DNA of 64,000 nucleotides. Source: Caulobacter sp. SL161 (GTDB lineage Bacteria > Pseudomonadota > Alphaproteobacteria > Caulobacterales > Caulobacteraceae). The DNA is taken from NCBI RefSeq assembly GCF_026672375.1, contig NZ_JAPPRA010000001.1:124001-188000 (forward strand), read 5' to 3'. Position numbers and translations under genes: made by a program. Shown here in pieces: positions 9,307-17,900 of this stretch; within the stretch, counting starts at the first letter, position 1, and each line of letters opens with the position of its first letter. The notes below the pieces were generated by a model. The model was not told the DNA's origin and did not search any database. It worked only from the letters and a program-made list of their open reading frames with translations.

Positions 9307-11172
9307 TCACACCGCGAAGACCCCCTCGCCCGGCTCCTTGGCGTAGAGCGCCTCCACCCGATCGGCGCGGCGCTCCAGGACACAGCGCTGGTTGATGTAG
9401 CCCTTGTCGGTGATCTCGCCGGCGTCGATCGACGGCGGCTCGGTCAGGATCGTGAACCGGGCCACGCGCCGCGACGAGCCGCCGGCGCAGGCGTTGAACG
9501 CGGCCAGCCGGTCCTTGAGGATCGCCACCAGCTTTTCCAGCGGCGTCCCCGGCCCCGGATCGGCCACCAGGGCCGCCAGCCCCGCCGGCGAGGGCCAGAG
9601 CATCGCGCCGATGAAGGCCTTGTCCTGACCGGTGATCACCGCGTCGTGGATGTAGGGACTGCAGGCGGCCACCAGATCGGGGCGCAGCACCCCGACGCTG
9701 ACCCAGGTGCCGCTGTCGAGCTTGAAGTCCTCGGTCACCCGGCCGTCGAAAACCAGGCCCTTGGCCGGGTCGTCCGGATCGACGAACCGCGCCGCGTCGC
9801 CCAGCTTGTAGAAGCCCTCCTCGTCGAAGGCCGCCGCCGTGCGCTCGGGGTCCTTATGATAGCCGGCCGCCACGGTCGGGCCCTTCACGCGGACCTCATA
9901 CTTCGACCCGCTGGGCGCCAGCTTCAGCTGGATCCCCGGCAGCGGCAGGCCCACAAGCCCGACCCGCTCAGTGATCCAGTGGGTGACGGTGATCCCTTGG
10001 GTCTCGGTCGCGCCGTACATGGTGGTCAGCGGGATGCGGTGGCCGGTCTCGGCCACGGCCAGGGCCTGGATGCGCTCATAGACGTCGTTGCTCAGCGTCG
10101 CGCCGCCATAGCCCATGTAGCGCAGGTTCTTGAAGAACGAGCGCCGCAGCACAGGGTCGTTCTCCATCGCCTCGGCCAGCATCGAGAACGCGATGGGGGC
10201 CGACCCGAACACGATCGGCGAGACCTCATAGAGGTTCTTGATCGTGGTCTCGAACATGCCCGGCAGGGGCTTGCCCTCGTCGATGTGCAGCGTGCCGCCG
10301 CCCCAGATCACGGCGTTGAAGCCGATGTTTCCCGCCGAGATATGGCTCCAGGGCATCCATTCCAGGCTCTGGGGGACCTCGTCGGTGGGGGCGTCGGTGC
10401 GCAGGCCCTCCTGGCCGGCGATCACGCCCGCCATCATGCCGTGGGTCTGGGGCACGGCCTTGGGCAGGCCCGTCGACCCGGAAGTGAAGAGATACTTGGC
10501 CACCGTCTCAGGGCCGACGGTCTCACGGGCCGTCGCCACAGCGCCCGTCGGGACGGTTCCGGCGACCTCGGAGAAGGCGAGCGCCCCCTCGCCCAAGCCG
10601 TCGGCGGTGATCACCGCAAGGCTGGGATCCAGCGCTTTCAGCGTCGCCAGCGCCCCGGCGAACATCGCTCCGCTCTGGGCGAAGACGACGCGGGGCGCGA
10701 CCTTTTCGAAGCAGTGCTTGAGCTTGGCGTGGTCGGTCGAGATCAGGCTGTAGGCCGGACTGATCGGCGCCGCCGGAACGCCGGCCGTATAGGCGCCCAG
10801 CGTCATCAGGGCGTGCTCGATCGAATTGCCCGACAGGATCATGACGCTGTCGTGGGGCGCAAGCTTCTGGTCGATCAGCCACTGGGCGATCCCTTCGACG
10901 GCCCGCAGCGCCTCGCCGTAGGTCACGCCGCGCCAGGGGCCGTGGCCCGGCTCGCGCTGTTTCAGGTAGGGCCGGTCGGGATGTTCGGCGGCCTTGGCGG
11001 CGATCAGGTGGGCGATCGAGCGCGGCCCTTCGCCCGGCGCATGGTTGGAGGTGATCACGATCGAGCCGTCCGGTCGGCGGTCGAGCGACACCTCGGGGCC
11101 TTTCATGGCCAACGGCTTGAACGGAGCGCTGGAGACGTCGCGCGGAGGCGACGCGCCATCGGGCGGCGTCAT
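9307..11172 (-). CDS. fcs: Feruloyl-CoA synthase-type acyl-CoA ligase (AMP-forming)
   Basis: ANL-superfamily ligase that activates a hydroxycinnamate such as ferulate to its CoA thioester with ATP, the first step of lignin-monomer catabolism. Seen: the P-loop-like YLFTSGSTGLPKAVPQTHG, the adenylate motif TTMYGATETQG, and VTEDFKLDSGTWVSVG, which is typical of the Fcs branch, where the usual YRTGD-type end differs. 621 residues from ATG 11172, preceded by GGGAG. The frame is open to 11292, but that extension runs through a palindromic repeat and is not coding. Enoyl-CoA hydratase and vanillin dehydrogenase genes are not in the window, so the exact substrate (feruloyl, coumaroyl, caffeoyl) is inferred from family. 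Confidence 0.85.
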   Translation of the reverse strand: MTPPDGASPPRDVSSAPFKPLAMKGPEVSLDRRPDGSIVITSNHAPGEGPRSIAHLIAAKAAEHPDRPYLKQREPGHGPWRGVTYGEALRAVEGIAQWLIDQKLAPHDSVMILSGNSIEHALMTLGAYTAGVPAAPISPAYSLISTDHAKLKHCFEKVAPRVVFAQSGAMFAGALATLKALDPSLAVITADGLGEGALAFSEVAGTVPTGAVATARETVGPETVAKYLFTSGSTGLPKAVPQTHGMMAGVIAGQEGLRTDAPTDEVPQSLEWMPWSHISAGNIGFNAVIWGGGTLHIDEGKPLPGMFETTIKNLYEVSPIVFGSAPIAFSMLAEAMENDPVLRRSFFKNLRYMGYGGATLSNDVYERIQALAVAETGHRIPLTTMYGATETQGITVTHWITERVGLVGLPLPGIQLKLAPSGSKYEVRVKGPTVAAGYHKDPERTAAAFDEEGFYKLGDAARFVDPDDPAKGLVFDGRVTEDFKLDSGTWVSVGVLRPDLVAACSPYIHDAVITGQDKAFIGAMLWPSPAGLAALVADPGPGTPLEKLVAILKDRLAAFNACAGGSSRRVARFTILTEPPSIDAGEITDKGYINQRCVLERRADRVEALYAKEPGEGVFAV

Positions 11173-11185
11173 GGTCTCACTCCCT

Positions 11186-11298
11186 AGAGCCTTCCGCTTC
11201 AAAACGATGTCGTTTTGAAGCGATGAGAAGGCTCTGAATTCGATAGCTGGAGCGTGACTGGCACCGAAACCGGATGCCACTTTCGGCGTCACGCTCTA
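11186..11298. repeat. Two adjacent palindromes flanked by AGAGC/GCTCT
   Basis: First unit 11186-11235: AGAGCCTTC, inner arms GCTTCAAAACGA / TCGTTTTGAAGC, GAAGGCTCT. Second unit 11250-11296: GAGCGTGAC ... GTCACGCTC. They lie just upstream of fcs. Units with the same outer AGAGC/GCTCT arms recur at 32963, 45815 and 56749, so this is a dispersed repeat family. A role as regulator site of fcs is possible but not needed to explain it. Confidence 0.75.
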
Positions 11299-11373
11299 GT
11301 TATCATTGTTCTGTTGGGAGCGACGTTAACTGAACCCCGCCGCGCGGCAAGGTTGATGTTGCGAAATCGGTCT

Positions 11374-11586
11374 TCAGGCGCGCGGTCTTCGCCGCGCGGC
11401 GCGGGCGGCCGTCTCGGCGGCGGTGACCTGGGCGGCGAAAGCCGCCATGTCGACGCCAAAGCGCTCGCCGCAGCCGCAGTCAATGACCGGCAGCATCCGC
11501 ACCGCTTCGATCCGGGCCGGGGCCTGTCCGCCGCAGTGCGGACAGGTGAAGTGCAATTCTACGCCACTAACGTCCAGACCAGCCAT
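11374..11586 (-). CDS. Small protein with CPHCGG zinc-ribbon-like motif
   Basis: 70 residues from ATG 11586 (MAGLDVSGVELHFTCPHCGG). It has CPHC near residue 15 and a second CGCGE about 26 residues later, suggesting one Cys4 zinc site, followed by an Ala/Arg-rich helical tail. The frame is open to a GTG at 11649, but the extension has no convincing ribosome site and biased composition. Unknown function; no family recognised. Confidence 0.6.
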   Translation of the reverse strand: MAGLDVSGVELHFTCPHCGGQAPARIEAVRMLPVIDCGCGERFGVDMAAFAAQVTAAETAARAARRRPRA

Positions 11587-11686
11587 GTCGGTCGCTCGCG
11601 CTTTAGGTCCCGACTCAGAGGGAACCACAAGGACGATGACAGTCGCCACCCTGGCCGCGCCATGCGGCGCTTTGTCCGGGTTGACG

Positions 11687-12160
11687 TCAGCGCGCCGCCG
11701 AAGCCAGGACCGAAACTTCCTGGGTCGTGAGGCGGCGCACGCCGGTGACGTGGCAGCGCTTGGCGGTCGTGGAGATCCGCGCGATCAGCTCGGCGCTGTC
11801 GCCCGAGCAGATCAAGTCGCTGCCGTTGGCGCGCACCGTCAGCTTTTCGGCGTTGTTCAGACCGTCGCACGCCCCGGTCAGGCGCATCTGGTAGATGCCC
11901 CCCTGCTGCGACTGGAGATAGACCGTCTGGGCGCCCGAACGGTTGACGCCCACGATGCTCTTGCCGTTGAAGCACTGCCTGTGGAGGTTCGGCGGCCTGC
12001 CGTCGTCAACAGACCGGTCGCTGCGGCGCGGCGCCTCGTAGGCGGGGCCGTATTGAACGCCCTGCTGGCCCTGATCGCCCTGGTTCTGATTGTCGGCCAC
12101 CGCCGGAACCGAGATCAAGGCGACGGCGGCGACAGCGCCGAGTAGCAACACAGCCTTCAT
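11687..12160 (-). CDS. Secreted DUF6491-like protein
   Basis: 157 residues from ATG 12160 (ribosome site GGGAG). The signal peptide MKAVLLLGAVAAVALISVPAVA is followed by a Gln/Gly-rich linker and a compact domain with paired cysteines: RQCFNGKSIVGV, VYLQSQQGGIYQMRL, ACDGL and RCHV. The pattern CF-x-VYL-x-Y-x-L-x-CxGL resembles the DUF6491 family of small periplasmic proteins seen in Caulobacterales and Sphingomonadales. Function unknown. The frame is open 10 codons further upstream, but the signal peptide sets the start. Confidence 0.75.
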   Translation of the reverse strand: MKAVLLLGAVAAVALISVPAVADNQNQGDQGQQGVQYGPAYEAPRRSDRSVDDGRPPNLHRQCFNGKSIVGVNRSGAQTVYLQSQQGGIYQMRLTGACDGLNNAEKLTVRANGSDLICSGDSAELIARISTTAKRCHVTGVRRLTTQEVSVLASAAR

Positions 12161-12229
12161 GGCCGGACTCCCAGATTTGTTCTCAACCAAGCGTAGTCGA
12201 GTATCACCGTTCGCGGAAGGTGCGAATTG

Positions 12230-13762
12230 TCACGCGATCCCCAGGCCTCGCCAGCACGGCAGCACGGTGTCGGCGAAGCTGATCGCCTGGCCGTGCAGGG
12301 CCGCAATCGCCGCCTCGCCGCCCAGCGGCGCGCCGTCGACCACCAGGGCCTGACCCTGCTGGGCCAGGCGGTCGGCGGCGAAGCTGGCCCATTCGCGCGG
12401 ACCGCCGCCCTCCTGCAGGGCCAGCCAGAACATCTGGTGGAAGCGCGAGGCGCCGACCGAGCCGCCGGTGGCCGGCGCGGCCAGGAAGCTCAGATCCGTC
12501 GACTCCACGGCGCGGCGGGCCAGTTCACGGTTCAGGGCCCGGGCCGTGCCCGCCGCGCGCGCCGTGGCGTCGGCCGACTGGGCCGGCTGCACCGCGCCCT
12601 GGCTCATCAAGAGGATCAGGGCCGTCGTCAGCTGCGGCAGGGTCGAGCCTTCGGGCAGCGCCGCCTCGATATCGCCGATCGTCCGGGGCTGACCATCGGC
12701 CAGCAGGTCCCGGATCGCCTCGTGGGCCGGACCGCCCATGACCATCTCGGCAAAGGTCCCGCGCGCCTTGTCGGGCCACTCGGCCGCCGGACGGGCCAGG
12801 GCCACGCGCTGGTCGCGGATCGCCCGGCGCTGGTCGGCGGCGGCCAGGGTCGAGGCCCCGCGCAGCCAGTAGTCGCGGCGAAACTGGGCCTGCACCGCAA
12901 AGTCGCGGAAGGTCTCGCGCAGCGACGGATCAGGCAGCTCGCGCAGGAAGCCGATCATGTCGGGCGACAGGTTCAGCTCGTCCACATGGTCCGACGCGTA
13001 GGCCGAGGCGGCGAACGACAGCTTGGCTGAGGACAGCCGGGCCTCGACCTCGGCGAACCACATCGGAACCCAGTCGCGGTTCATGTATTCGTGGACCAGA
13101 TAGGCGCGGTCCTGGCGCATCACCGCCGCCAACCGGTCGGTGACCCCCGAATTGATCCGCGAATAGACAGGATCGAGATCGAAGAAGCGCTTCATGGTCG
13201 ACAGCGCCGCGTCGAGATTGGCGGCGGGACCCAGGCCCGGCGCGCCCAGGGTCTCGGCGTGGCGCTTCATCAGGTGGCGCAGCGGCCCGGCCAGGGCCCA
13301 GCCCGGCTGGGTGTTGTAGGAGATGTAGACGAGGCCGCCGGGCTTGAGCCGTCGGCGCAGGAAGGCGACGATCTTGTCACGCGCGGCGTCGTTGACCCAG
13401 CTCCACACGCCATGCAGCGCCACAAAGTCGAACTCGGGCAGGCCCGGCCGCTCGGCGAATTCGTCGAAGGCGTCGTCGAAGAAATTGGCCCGCGCGCCGC
13501 TGGCCGCCACAAGGTCGCGGGCGAACACCGCCTGGGCCGGGGCGAAGTCGCAGCCCCACCATTCGATGTCGGGCTGGGTGGCCGCATGCACCGCCGCCGA
13601 ACAGCCCTGGCCAAAGCCCAGCTCGCAGGCCGTCTCGATCTTGGGCGCGCGCAACCCCTTGGTCAGCAGCGGCAGGGCCGCCCGCACCGGGTTCAGCTCG
13701 GGATAGCAGCCAAAGGTGTAGCCGGTTTCGACCACATAGCCGGCGCTCCAGTCCTCGTTCAT
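12230..13762 (-). CDS. SAM-dependent methyltransferase with regulatory domain
   Basis: 510 residues from ATG 13762, preceded by GGGGGAG; the open frame up to 13882 is unsupported. The N-terminal half is a class I methyltransferase: motif I CELGFGQG (about residue 47), the acidic WGCDFAPAQAVFARD, and FDFVALHGVWSWV. The middle and C-terminal parts (about 220-510) fit the methyltransferase regulatory domain (PF10119) followed by a winged-helix-like tail. In other bacteria such proteins sit in surface-polysaccharide loci, but here there is no such neighbour, and the substrate is unknown. Confidence 0.8.
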   Translation of the reverse strand: MNEDWSAGYVVETGYTFGCYPELNPVRAALPLLTKGLRAPKIETACELGFGQGCSAAVHAATQPDIEWWGCDFAPAQAVFARDLVAASGARANFFDDAFDEFAERPGLPEFDFVALHGVWSWVNDAARDKIVAFLRRRLKPGGLVYISYNTQPGWALAGPLRHLMKRHAETLGAPGLGPAANLDAALSTMKRFFDLDPVYSRINSGVTDRLAAVMRQDRAYLVHEYMNRDWVPMWFAEVEARLSSAKLSFAASAYASDHVDELNLSPDMIGFLRELPDPSLRETFRDFAVQAQFRRDYWLRGASTLAAADQRRAIRDQRVALARPAAEWPDKARGTFAEMVMGGPAHEAIRDLLADGQPRTIGDIEAALPEGSTLPQLTTALILLMSQGAVQPAQSADATARAAGTARALNRELARRAVESTDLSFLAAPATGGSVGASRFHQMFWLALQEGGGPREWASFAADRLAQQGQALVVDGAPLGGEAAIAALHGQAISFADTVLPCWRGLGIA

Positions 13763-14485
13763 GCGTGCTCCCCCGAGTCGTTGCGGAACGGTGGGCCGGG
13801 CGGGCGGCGGCGGCAAGGGGCGGGACGAACAATCCTCCCCCCAGCAGGGGAGGATTTGAGAGGCATGCGTCCGCCGCTTCACGCGGCTCGCCGCTGAAGG
13901 TCTGGAAAGGGACGCGGAGCGCCGGACGTTCGTCCGGAGTTGTTTGATAAATACCGTTTCGACGAAGCCCGACGCTCCGCGCAGCCGTTATCCGCCAGCG
14001 TCCCGTCAGGTGGCCCTGTTCAGGCCTTACCGGGACCCGAGCCCCTGGTTTCCCAGGCGCGCGACGGTCGAAGAGGACGAGCCAATCCAGGCTAAGACAC
14101 ATCCCTTTGCCTCCAACCACGCCGACAGCGGGCGGGCCTGACCAGCATCAGGTCCCCGGACCGTTCGAGTATCCCCCTCGAACCTGTCCCCGCTCGACCG
14201 CCCCCCGCCGCCACGATGGTCGCTGGCCATGCGCCCTTTCCTCGCGACGAGGTGGGACCATTGTGCGGCTCATTTCGACGCGGATCATTCAGCAGCGCTA
14301 AAAAATCGCAAGCCTCTGATTTCATGGACTCTTGCGCCGCCAATGACGGGGATTGGGAGTCCTCGGTCCCCATCAACGCCCATGGTCGTCCAGCCGCGCT
14401 ATACCCCGCCTCAGCGGAACTGGTTTGATCGGCGCGGATCCGCGCGGTTGGGTGACGATCGATTTCACGTCCGGAGCGGGAGACG
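13763..14485. other. 723-bp gene-poor stretch with several hairpins
   Basis: No ORF here has convincing coding character. It holds a palindrome AATCCTCCCC...GGGGAGGATT at 13831-13857, a 7-bp stem with 7-nt loop (GTTCGAG-TATCCCC-CTCGAAC, about 14163-14183), and a longer-range stem GGACTC...GAGTCC around 14327-14362 enclosing GGGGA...TCCCC. No tRNA, SRP, RNase P or tmRNA signature was found on either strand. It could hold a structured RNA or decayed DNA. Confidence 0.4.
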
Positions 14486-14710
14486 ATGTCCAAGCCTAGC
14501 GCCGCCGCCGCGCCCGCCGATCAGGGCCAGAACCTTTCAGCCTGGCTGGCCTGCGTCGCCAACGCGATTCCGCTCTGGGTGACGCTGATCGCCGTGCTGC
14601 ACGGCGGCCTCGGTCCGGTCTCCCCGTTCGGGCAGTTCATCGCCTATGTCGCGGTGCTGGCGCTGTGGATCGGCCTCTTCAAACCGTGGACGGCCCAGCG
14701 CACGGTTTAG
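14486..14710 (+). CDS. Small two-pass membrane protein, hypothetical
   Basis: 74 residues with an obvious ribosome site (GGGAGA, 4-8 bases before ATG). A polar N-terminus is followed by two transmembrane segments (about 22-40 and 49-66) with a short Gly/Pro loop. It stands alone after a long gene-poor stretch and before a GC-rich repeat. Function unknown. Confidence 0.65.
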   Translation: MSKPSAAAAPADQGQNLSAWLACVANAIPLWVTLIAVLHGGLGPVSPFGQFIAYVAVLALWIGLFKPWTAQRTV

Positions 14711-14765
14711 CGACCGCTGCCAAAAGCGGACGGATCGAGGGTCTGTGATGGGTGGAATGGGGACC

Positions 14766-14881
14766 AAATCCTCCCCCTAGCGGGGGAGGTGTCGGCGAAG
14801 CCGACGGAGGGGGAAGAAGCCGGCTCGGCAGCACTTCCCCCTCCGGCCTTCGGCCTCCTCCCCCTCTGGGGGGAGGATTTT
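14766..14881. repeat. Large GC-rich palindromic repeat (AATCCTCCCC family)
   Basis: Outer arms AAATCCTCCCC...GGGGAGGATTTT flank a run of smaller hairpins (CCCCCTAGCGGGGG, GTCGGCGAAGCCGAC, GGCCTTCGGCC). The same arms occur alone at 13831-13857, and related purine/pyrimidine units occur at 50354 and 62977. It lies between a small gene and the tetR stop, so it could terminate transcription from both sides. Confidence 0.75.
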
Positions 14882-14966
14882 CCGAGTGTCCGCCAAGGGT
14901 CGAAAGCCGCCTTTAGCGCGGCGACAGCGACAAGACCTTCACGGCCTTATCGCCTGCCCAAAGCCC

Positions 14967-15596
14967 CTACTCCGGCCAGAGATCCTGCACGTCGCCCTTG
15001 CGGTTGAGCATGTGCGTGGCGCGCTTGATCACCGCCAGCAGGCGCTCTTTCCGGCCGTCCCTGTCATAGGTCAGGGTCGTGCGGGCCAGGCCCTCCAGCA
15101 TGAACCGGGCGAGGTCGCGGCTGGCCTGGAAGCGGGGGCCGGCGCCCGCGTGGAGGATCTTCAGGAAGTGGTCGCCGGCCTGGGCCCGGTCGAACTCGGC
15201 TTGCGCCGGGGCCAGCAGCGCATGGATGGCCGGGTCGGTGCGGCCGGCGGCCTCCAGCTCGGCGAAGGCGGTGAAGGGCACGCTGTGCAGCAGGTCCCAA
15301 TAGCTGTCGATGGCGTGTTCAGTGACATCGGCGCCGGCCGGCAGGCTGTCGGCGGCGGCGCGGAACAGGGCCGAACGCTCGGCCTGGATGTGGGCGACGG
15401 CCGCCTCGACCAGGGCCTCGCGGGTCGGGAAATGGTAGAGCATCGCCCCGCGCGTCAGGCCCGAGGCGTCGGCGATGGCCGGGTTGGTGGCGGCGTGATA
15501 GCCGATCTCGGCGAACAGATGCATCGCCCGGTCGAGAATCCGCGCGCGTGTCTTCTGTGACTTGCGGGTGTCCTTGGCGAGGCGGGCGGCGTCCAT
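14967..15596 (-). CDS. TetR family transcriptional regulator
   Basis: 209 residues. The N-terminal helix-turn-helix (about 18-62: RILDRAMHLFAEIGYHAAT, ADASGLTRGAMLYHFPTREAL) is classic TetR; the C-terminal ligand domain is divergent. ATG 15596 is used; a TTG lies one codon before it, and no strong ribosome site is visible. The 291-base space upstream separates it from the divergent LpxH-like gene and holds a 20-bp palindrome (15680-15699), a likely operator. The inducer is unknown; the divergent phosphoesterase/glycosyltransferase pair is a candidate target. Confidence 0.9.
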   Translation of the reverse strand: MDAARLAKDTRKSQKTRARILDRAMHLFAEIGYHAATNPAIADASGLTRGAMLYHFPTREALVEAAVAHIQAERSALFRAAADSLPAGADVTEHAIDSYWDLLHSVPFTAFAELEAAGRTDPAIHALLAPAQAEFDRAQAGDHFLKILHAGAGPRFQASRDLARFMLEGLARTTLTYDRDGRKERLLAVIKRATHMLNRKGDVQDLWPE

Positions 15597-15679
15597 CAAC
15601 TTGATCTAGTGCGGGCGATGCTGCACCGCAACAGGCCGCTGGCCCCTTGCGGCGAAAGGATCCGGCGCGCGGCGCAGTT

Positions 15680-15699
15680 TTTTGACAGTTTGGTCGAAA
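15680..15699. promoter_or_regulatory. Operator-like palindrome in the tetR upstream region
   Basis: Arms TTTTGAC and GTCGAAA around a 6-base centre AGTTTG (one mismatch), a length and layout usual for TetR operators. It lies 84 bases before the tetR start and 189 before the divergent gene. It also overlaps a possible -35 (TTGACA). Confidence 0.4.
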
Positions 15700-15887
15700 G
15701 TGCGCGTTTTTCGGGCTGCCTGTCTGTCAGTCCGCATCCCAGCCCGGCGCATGGGCTTCATCAAAGCGACATGCAATCGGCTTAATCGCCACCCACCGGC
15801 CGCCGTCGCGCCGATCCGGGGACGGAGCGATCTCTTGGCGGTTTAGAGGGTCGCCCCGCGCGGGGCGACCGCGAGGGGGATTCGATC

Positions 15888-16733
15888 ATGAGCGCCCACG
15901 TCGCCGTCCGCCACTATCGCGCCGTGTTCATCAGCGACCTGCACCTGGGCACGCGCGGCTGCCAGGCCGAGCTGCTGCTGGACTTCATCCGCCATATCGA
16001 GTGCGACAAGCTCTATCTGGTGGGCGACATCATCGACGGCTGGAAGCTGCGCGGCGGCTGGCACTGGCCCCAGACCCACAACGACGTGGTGCAGAAGATC
16101 CTGCGCATGGCCCGCAAGGGCACCGAGGTGATCTATGTGCCCGGCAATCACGACGACGGCGTGCGCGAGTTCTGCGGCGTCCACTTCGGCGGCGTGGTGG
16201 TGGCCCGCGACGTGATCCATGAGACCGCCGACGGCAAGCGCTACCTCGTCGTGCACGGCGACGAGTTCGACGGCGTGGTGCAGCACGCCAAGTGGCTCGC
16301 CTTCCTCGGGGATTGGTCCTATAGAACCATCCTCATGCTGAACACTTTGGTGAATCGCCTGCGGCGTCGCCTGGGGTTCGGATACTGGAGTTTCTCGGCC
16401 TATTTGAAGGTCAAGGTGAAGAACGCGTTGCAGTTCATCGAGAACTTCGAGGCCGCCGTGGCCGACGAGGCCCGACGTCGCGGGGTGGATGGCGTGATCT
16501 GTGGTCACATCCACAAGGCCGAGATGCGCGACATCGACGGCATCCACTACGTCAACGACGGCGACTGGGTGGAAAGCTGCACGGCCCTGGCCGAGCACGC
16601 CGACGGCCGCCTCGAGATCGTCGAATGGGCCAAGGTGCGGTCGTGGTCGGTCATCGACCGCGCGCCGGCGCCGGCCGCGACGCCCCAAGGCCATGAAGGC
16701 GATAAGCCCATGCCGGAGCCGGCCGCCGCCTGA
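15888..16733 (+). CDS. LpxH-like metallophosphoesterase (UDP-2,3-diacylglucosamine diphosphatase family)
   Basis: 281 residues with the calcineurin-type metal motifs in order: SDLH (16-19), GDIID (46-50), GNHDD (86-90), VVHGDEFD and GHIH. LpxH splits UDP-2,3-diacyl-GlcN to lipid X in lipid A synthesis. Alphaproteobacteria usually rely on LpxI, so this 280-residue branch may act on another envelope nucleotide-diphospho-lipid. It overlaps the next glycosyltransferase gene by one base (TGATG), so the two are an operon. A GANTC site (GATTC) lies just before the ATG, between start and ribosome site. Confidence 0.85.
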   Translation: MSAHVAVRHYRAVFISDLHLGTRGCQAELLLDFIRHIECDKLYLVGDIIDGWKLRGGWHWPQTHNDVVQKILRMARKGTEVIYVPGNHDDGVREFCGVHFGGVVVARDVIHETADGKRYLVVHGDEFDGVVQHAKWLAFLGDWSYRTILMLNTLVNRLRRRLGFGYWSFSAYLKVKVKNALQFIENFEAAVADEARRRGVDGVICGHIHKAEMRDIDGIHYVNDGDWVESCTALAEHADGRLEIVEWAKVRSWSVIDRAPAPAATPQGHEGDKPMPEPAAA

Positions 16734-17824
16734 TGCGAATACTGCTTGCGACCGATGCGTGGGAGCCCCAGGTCAACGGGGTGGTGCGGACCCTGAGCCG
16801 TGTGACTGAAGAGTTGCGGGCCATGGGCCACGTGGTCGACGTGGTCAGTCCCGACCAGTTCCCGACCTTCCCGCTGCCGACCTATCCGGAAATCAAGCTG
16901 GCCATCGGCGCCTATGAGCCGGTGCAGGAGCGTTTCAAGCTGTTCGAGCCCGAGGCGATCCATATCGCCACCGAGGGGCCGATCGGCCTGGCCGCGCGCC
17001 GCATCTGCCTGGAATGGAAGCTGCCGTTCACGACCAGCTACCACACCAAGTTCCCCGAATACGTCTCGGCGCGCCTGCCGCTGCCTCTGGCGGCCGGCTA
17101 CACCTACATGCGCTGGTTCCACAAGCCGTCGGGCCGCCTGATGGTGGCCACGCCGACCATGCGCGACGAGCTGGCCAAGCACGGCTTCCGCAACCTCTCG
17201 CCCTGGTCGCGCGGGGTCGACACCGACATCTTCAAGCCCCGCCTGCCGGACGAGCCGGACCTGTTCGAGGGCCTGGCGCGGCCGATCTTCCTCAATGTCG
17301 GCCGGGTGGCCGTGGAGAAGAACATCGAGGCCTTCGCCAGCCTTGATCTGCCGGGCACCAAGGTCGTCATCGGCGACGGCCCCCAGCGCGAGGAGCTGGC
17401 CGAGAAGTATCCCGAGGTGAAGTTCCTGGGCGCCAAGTTCGGCGATGAACTGGGTCGCTATTTCGGCTGCGCCGACGTGTTCTGCTTCCCCTCGCTGACC
17501 GACACCTTCGGCCTTGTGATCCTGGAAGCCATGGCCGCCGGCGTGCCGGTGGCGGCGTTCTCGGCCCCGGGTCCGGTGGACATCATCCCCGGCTCCAACG
17601 CCGGCGTGCTGGCGCCGGGCCAGACCGAGGGCCTGCGCGAGGCGTGCCTGGCCTGCCTGGACCTCGACCGCACCGTGGTCCGCAAGTTCGCCGAGCGGTT
17701 CTCGTGGCGCGCCTGCGCCGAGGAGTTCTTCCGCAACCTGCAGCCCTATCCGGAACCGGAAAAGACCCGCTTCTGGCGGCGACTGCGGCGCCTGGCCCGC
17801 CTGCGCAAGAAGACGGCGGCGTAG
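16733..17824 (+). CDS. GT4 family glycosyltransferase
   Basis: 363 residues, GT-B fold. The N-terminal acceptor domain begins MRILLATDAWEPQVNGVVRT; the nucleotide-sugar domain has FLNVGRVAVEKNIEAF, GDGPQREELAEKYP and the EX7E-type segment SLTDTFGLVILEAMAAGVPV. It is closest to GDP-mannose-dependent alpha-mannosyltransferases and glycolipid synthases (MgtA/SqdX-like). Translationally coupled to the LpxH-like gene, which suggests shared work on an envelope glycolipid; donor and acceptor are inferred, not shown. Confidence 0.88.
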   Translation: MRILLATDAWEPQVNGVVRTLSRVTEELRAMGHVVDVVSPDQFPTFPLPTYPEIKLAIGAYEPVQERFKLFEPEAIHIATEGPIGLAARRICLEWKLPFTTSYHTKFPEYVSARLPLPLAAGYTYMRWFHKPSGRLMVATPTMRDELAKHGFRNLSPWSRGVDTDIFKPRLPDEPDLFEGLARPIFLNVGRVAVEKNIEAFASLDLPGTKVVIGDGPQREELAEKYPEVKFLGAKFGDELGRYFGCADVFCFPSLTDTFGLVILEAMAAGVPVAAFSAPGPVDIIPGSNAGVLAPGQTEGLREACLACLDLDRTVVRKFAERFSWRACAEEFFRNLQPYPEPEKTRFWRRLRRLARLRKKTAA

Positions 17825-17900
17825 TCGCTTCCTGTCCGCATTGTAATTGGCGCGGCGCGCAGGCCTCGGATAACGCTGATCTCTCGACAGGGAGAGCGGC

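Noticed and set aside
14163..14183. tRNA T-arm-like stem-loop GTTCGAG...CTCGAAC
   Set aside because: No D-arm, anticodon arm or CCA-type acceptor stem could be built around it on either strand.
13863..14485. Several 60-130-residue ORFs in the gene-poor stretch
   Set aside because: Compositionally biased, overlapping on both strands, no ribosome sites or recognisable motifs.
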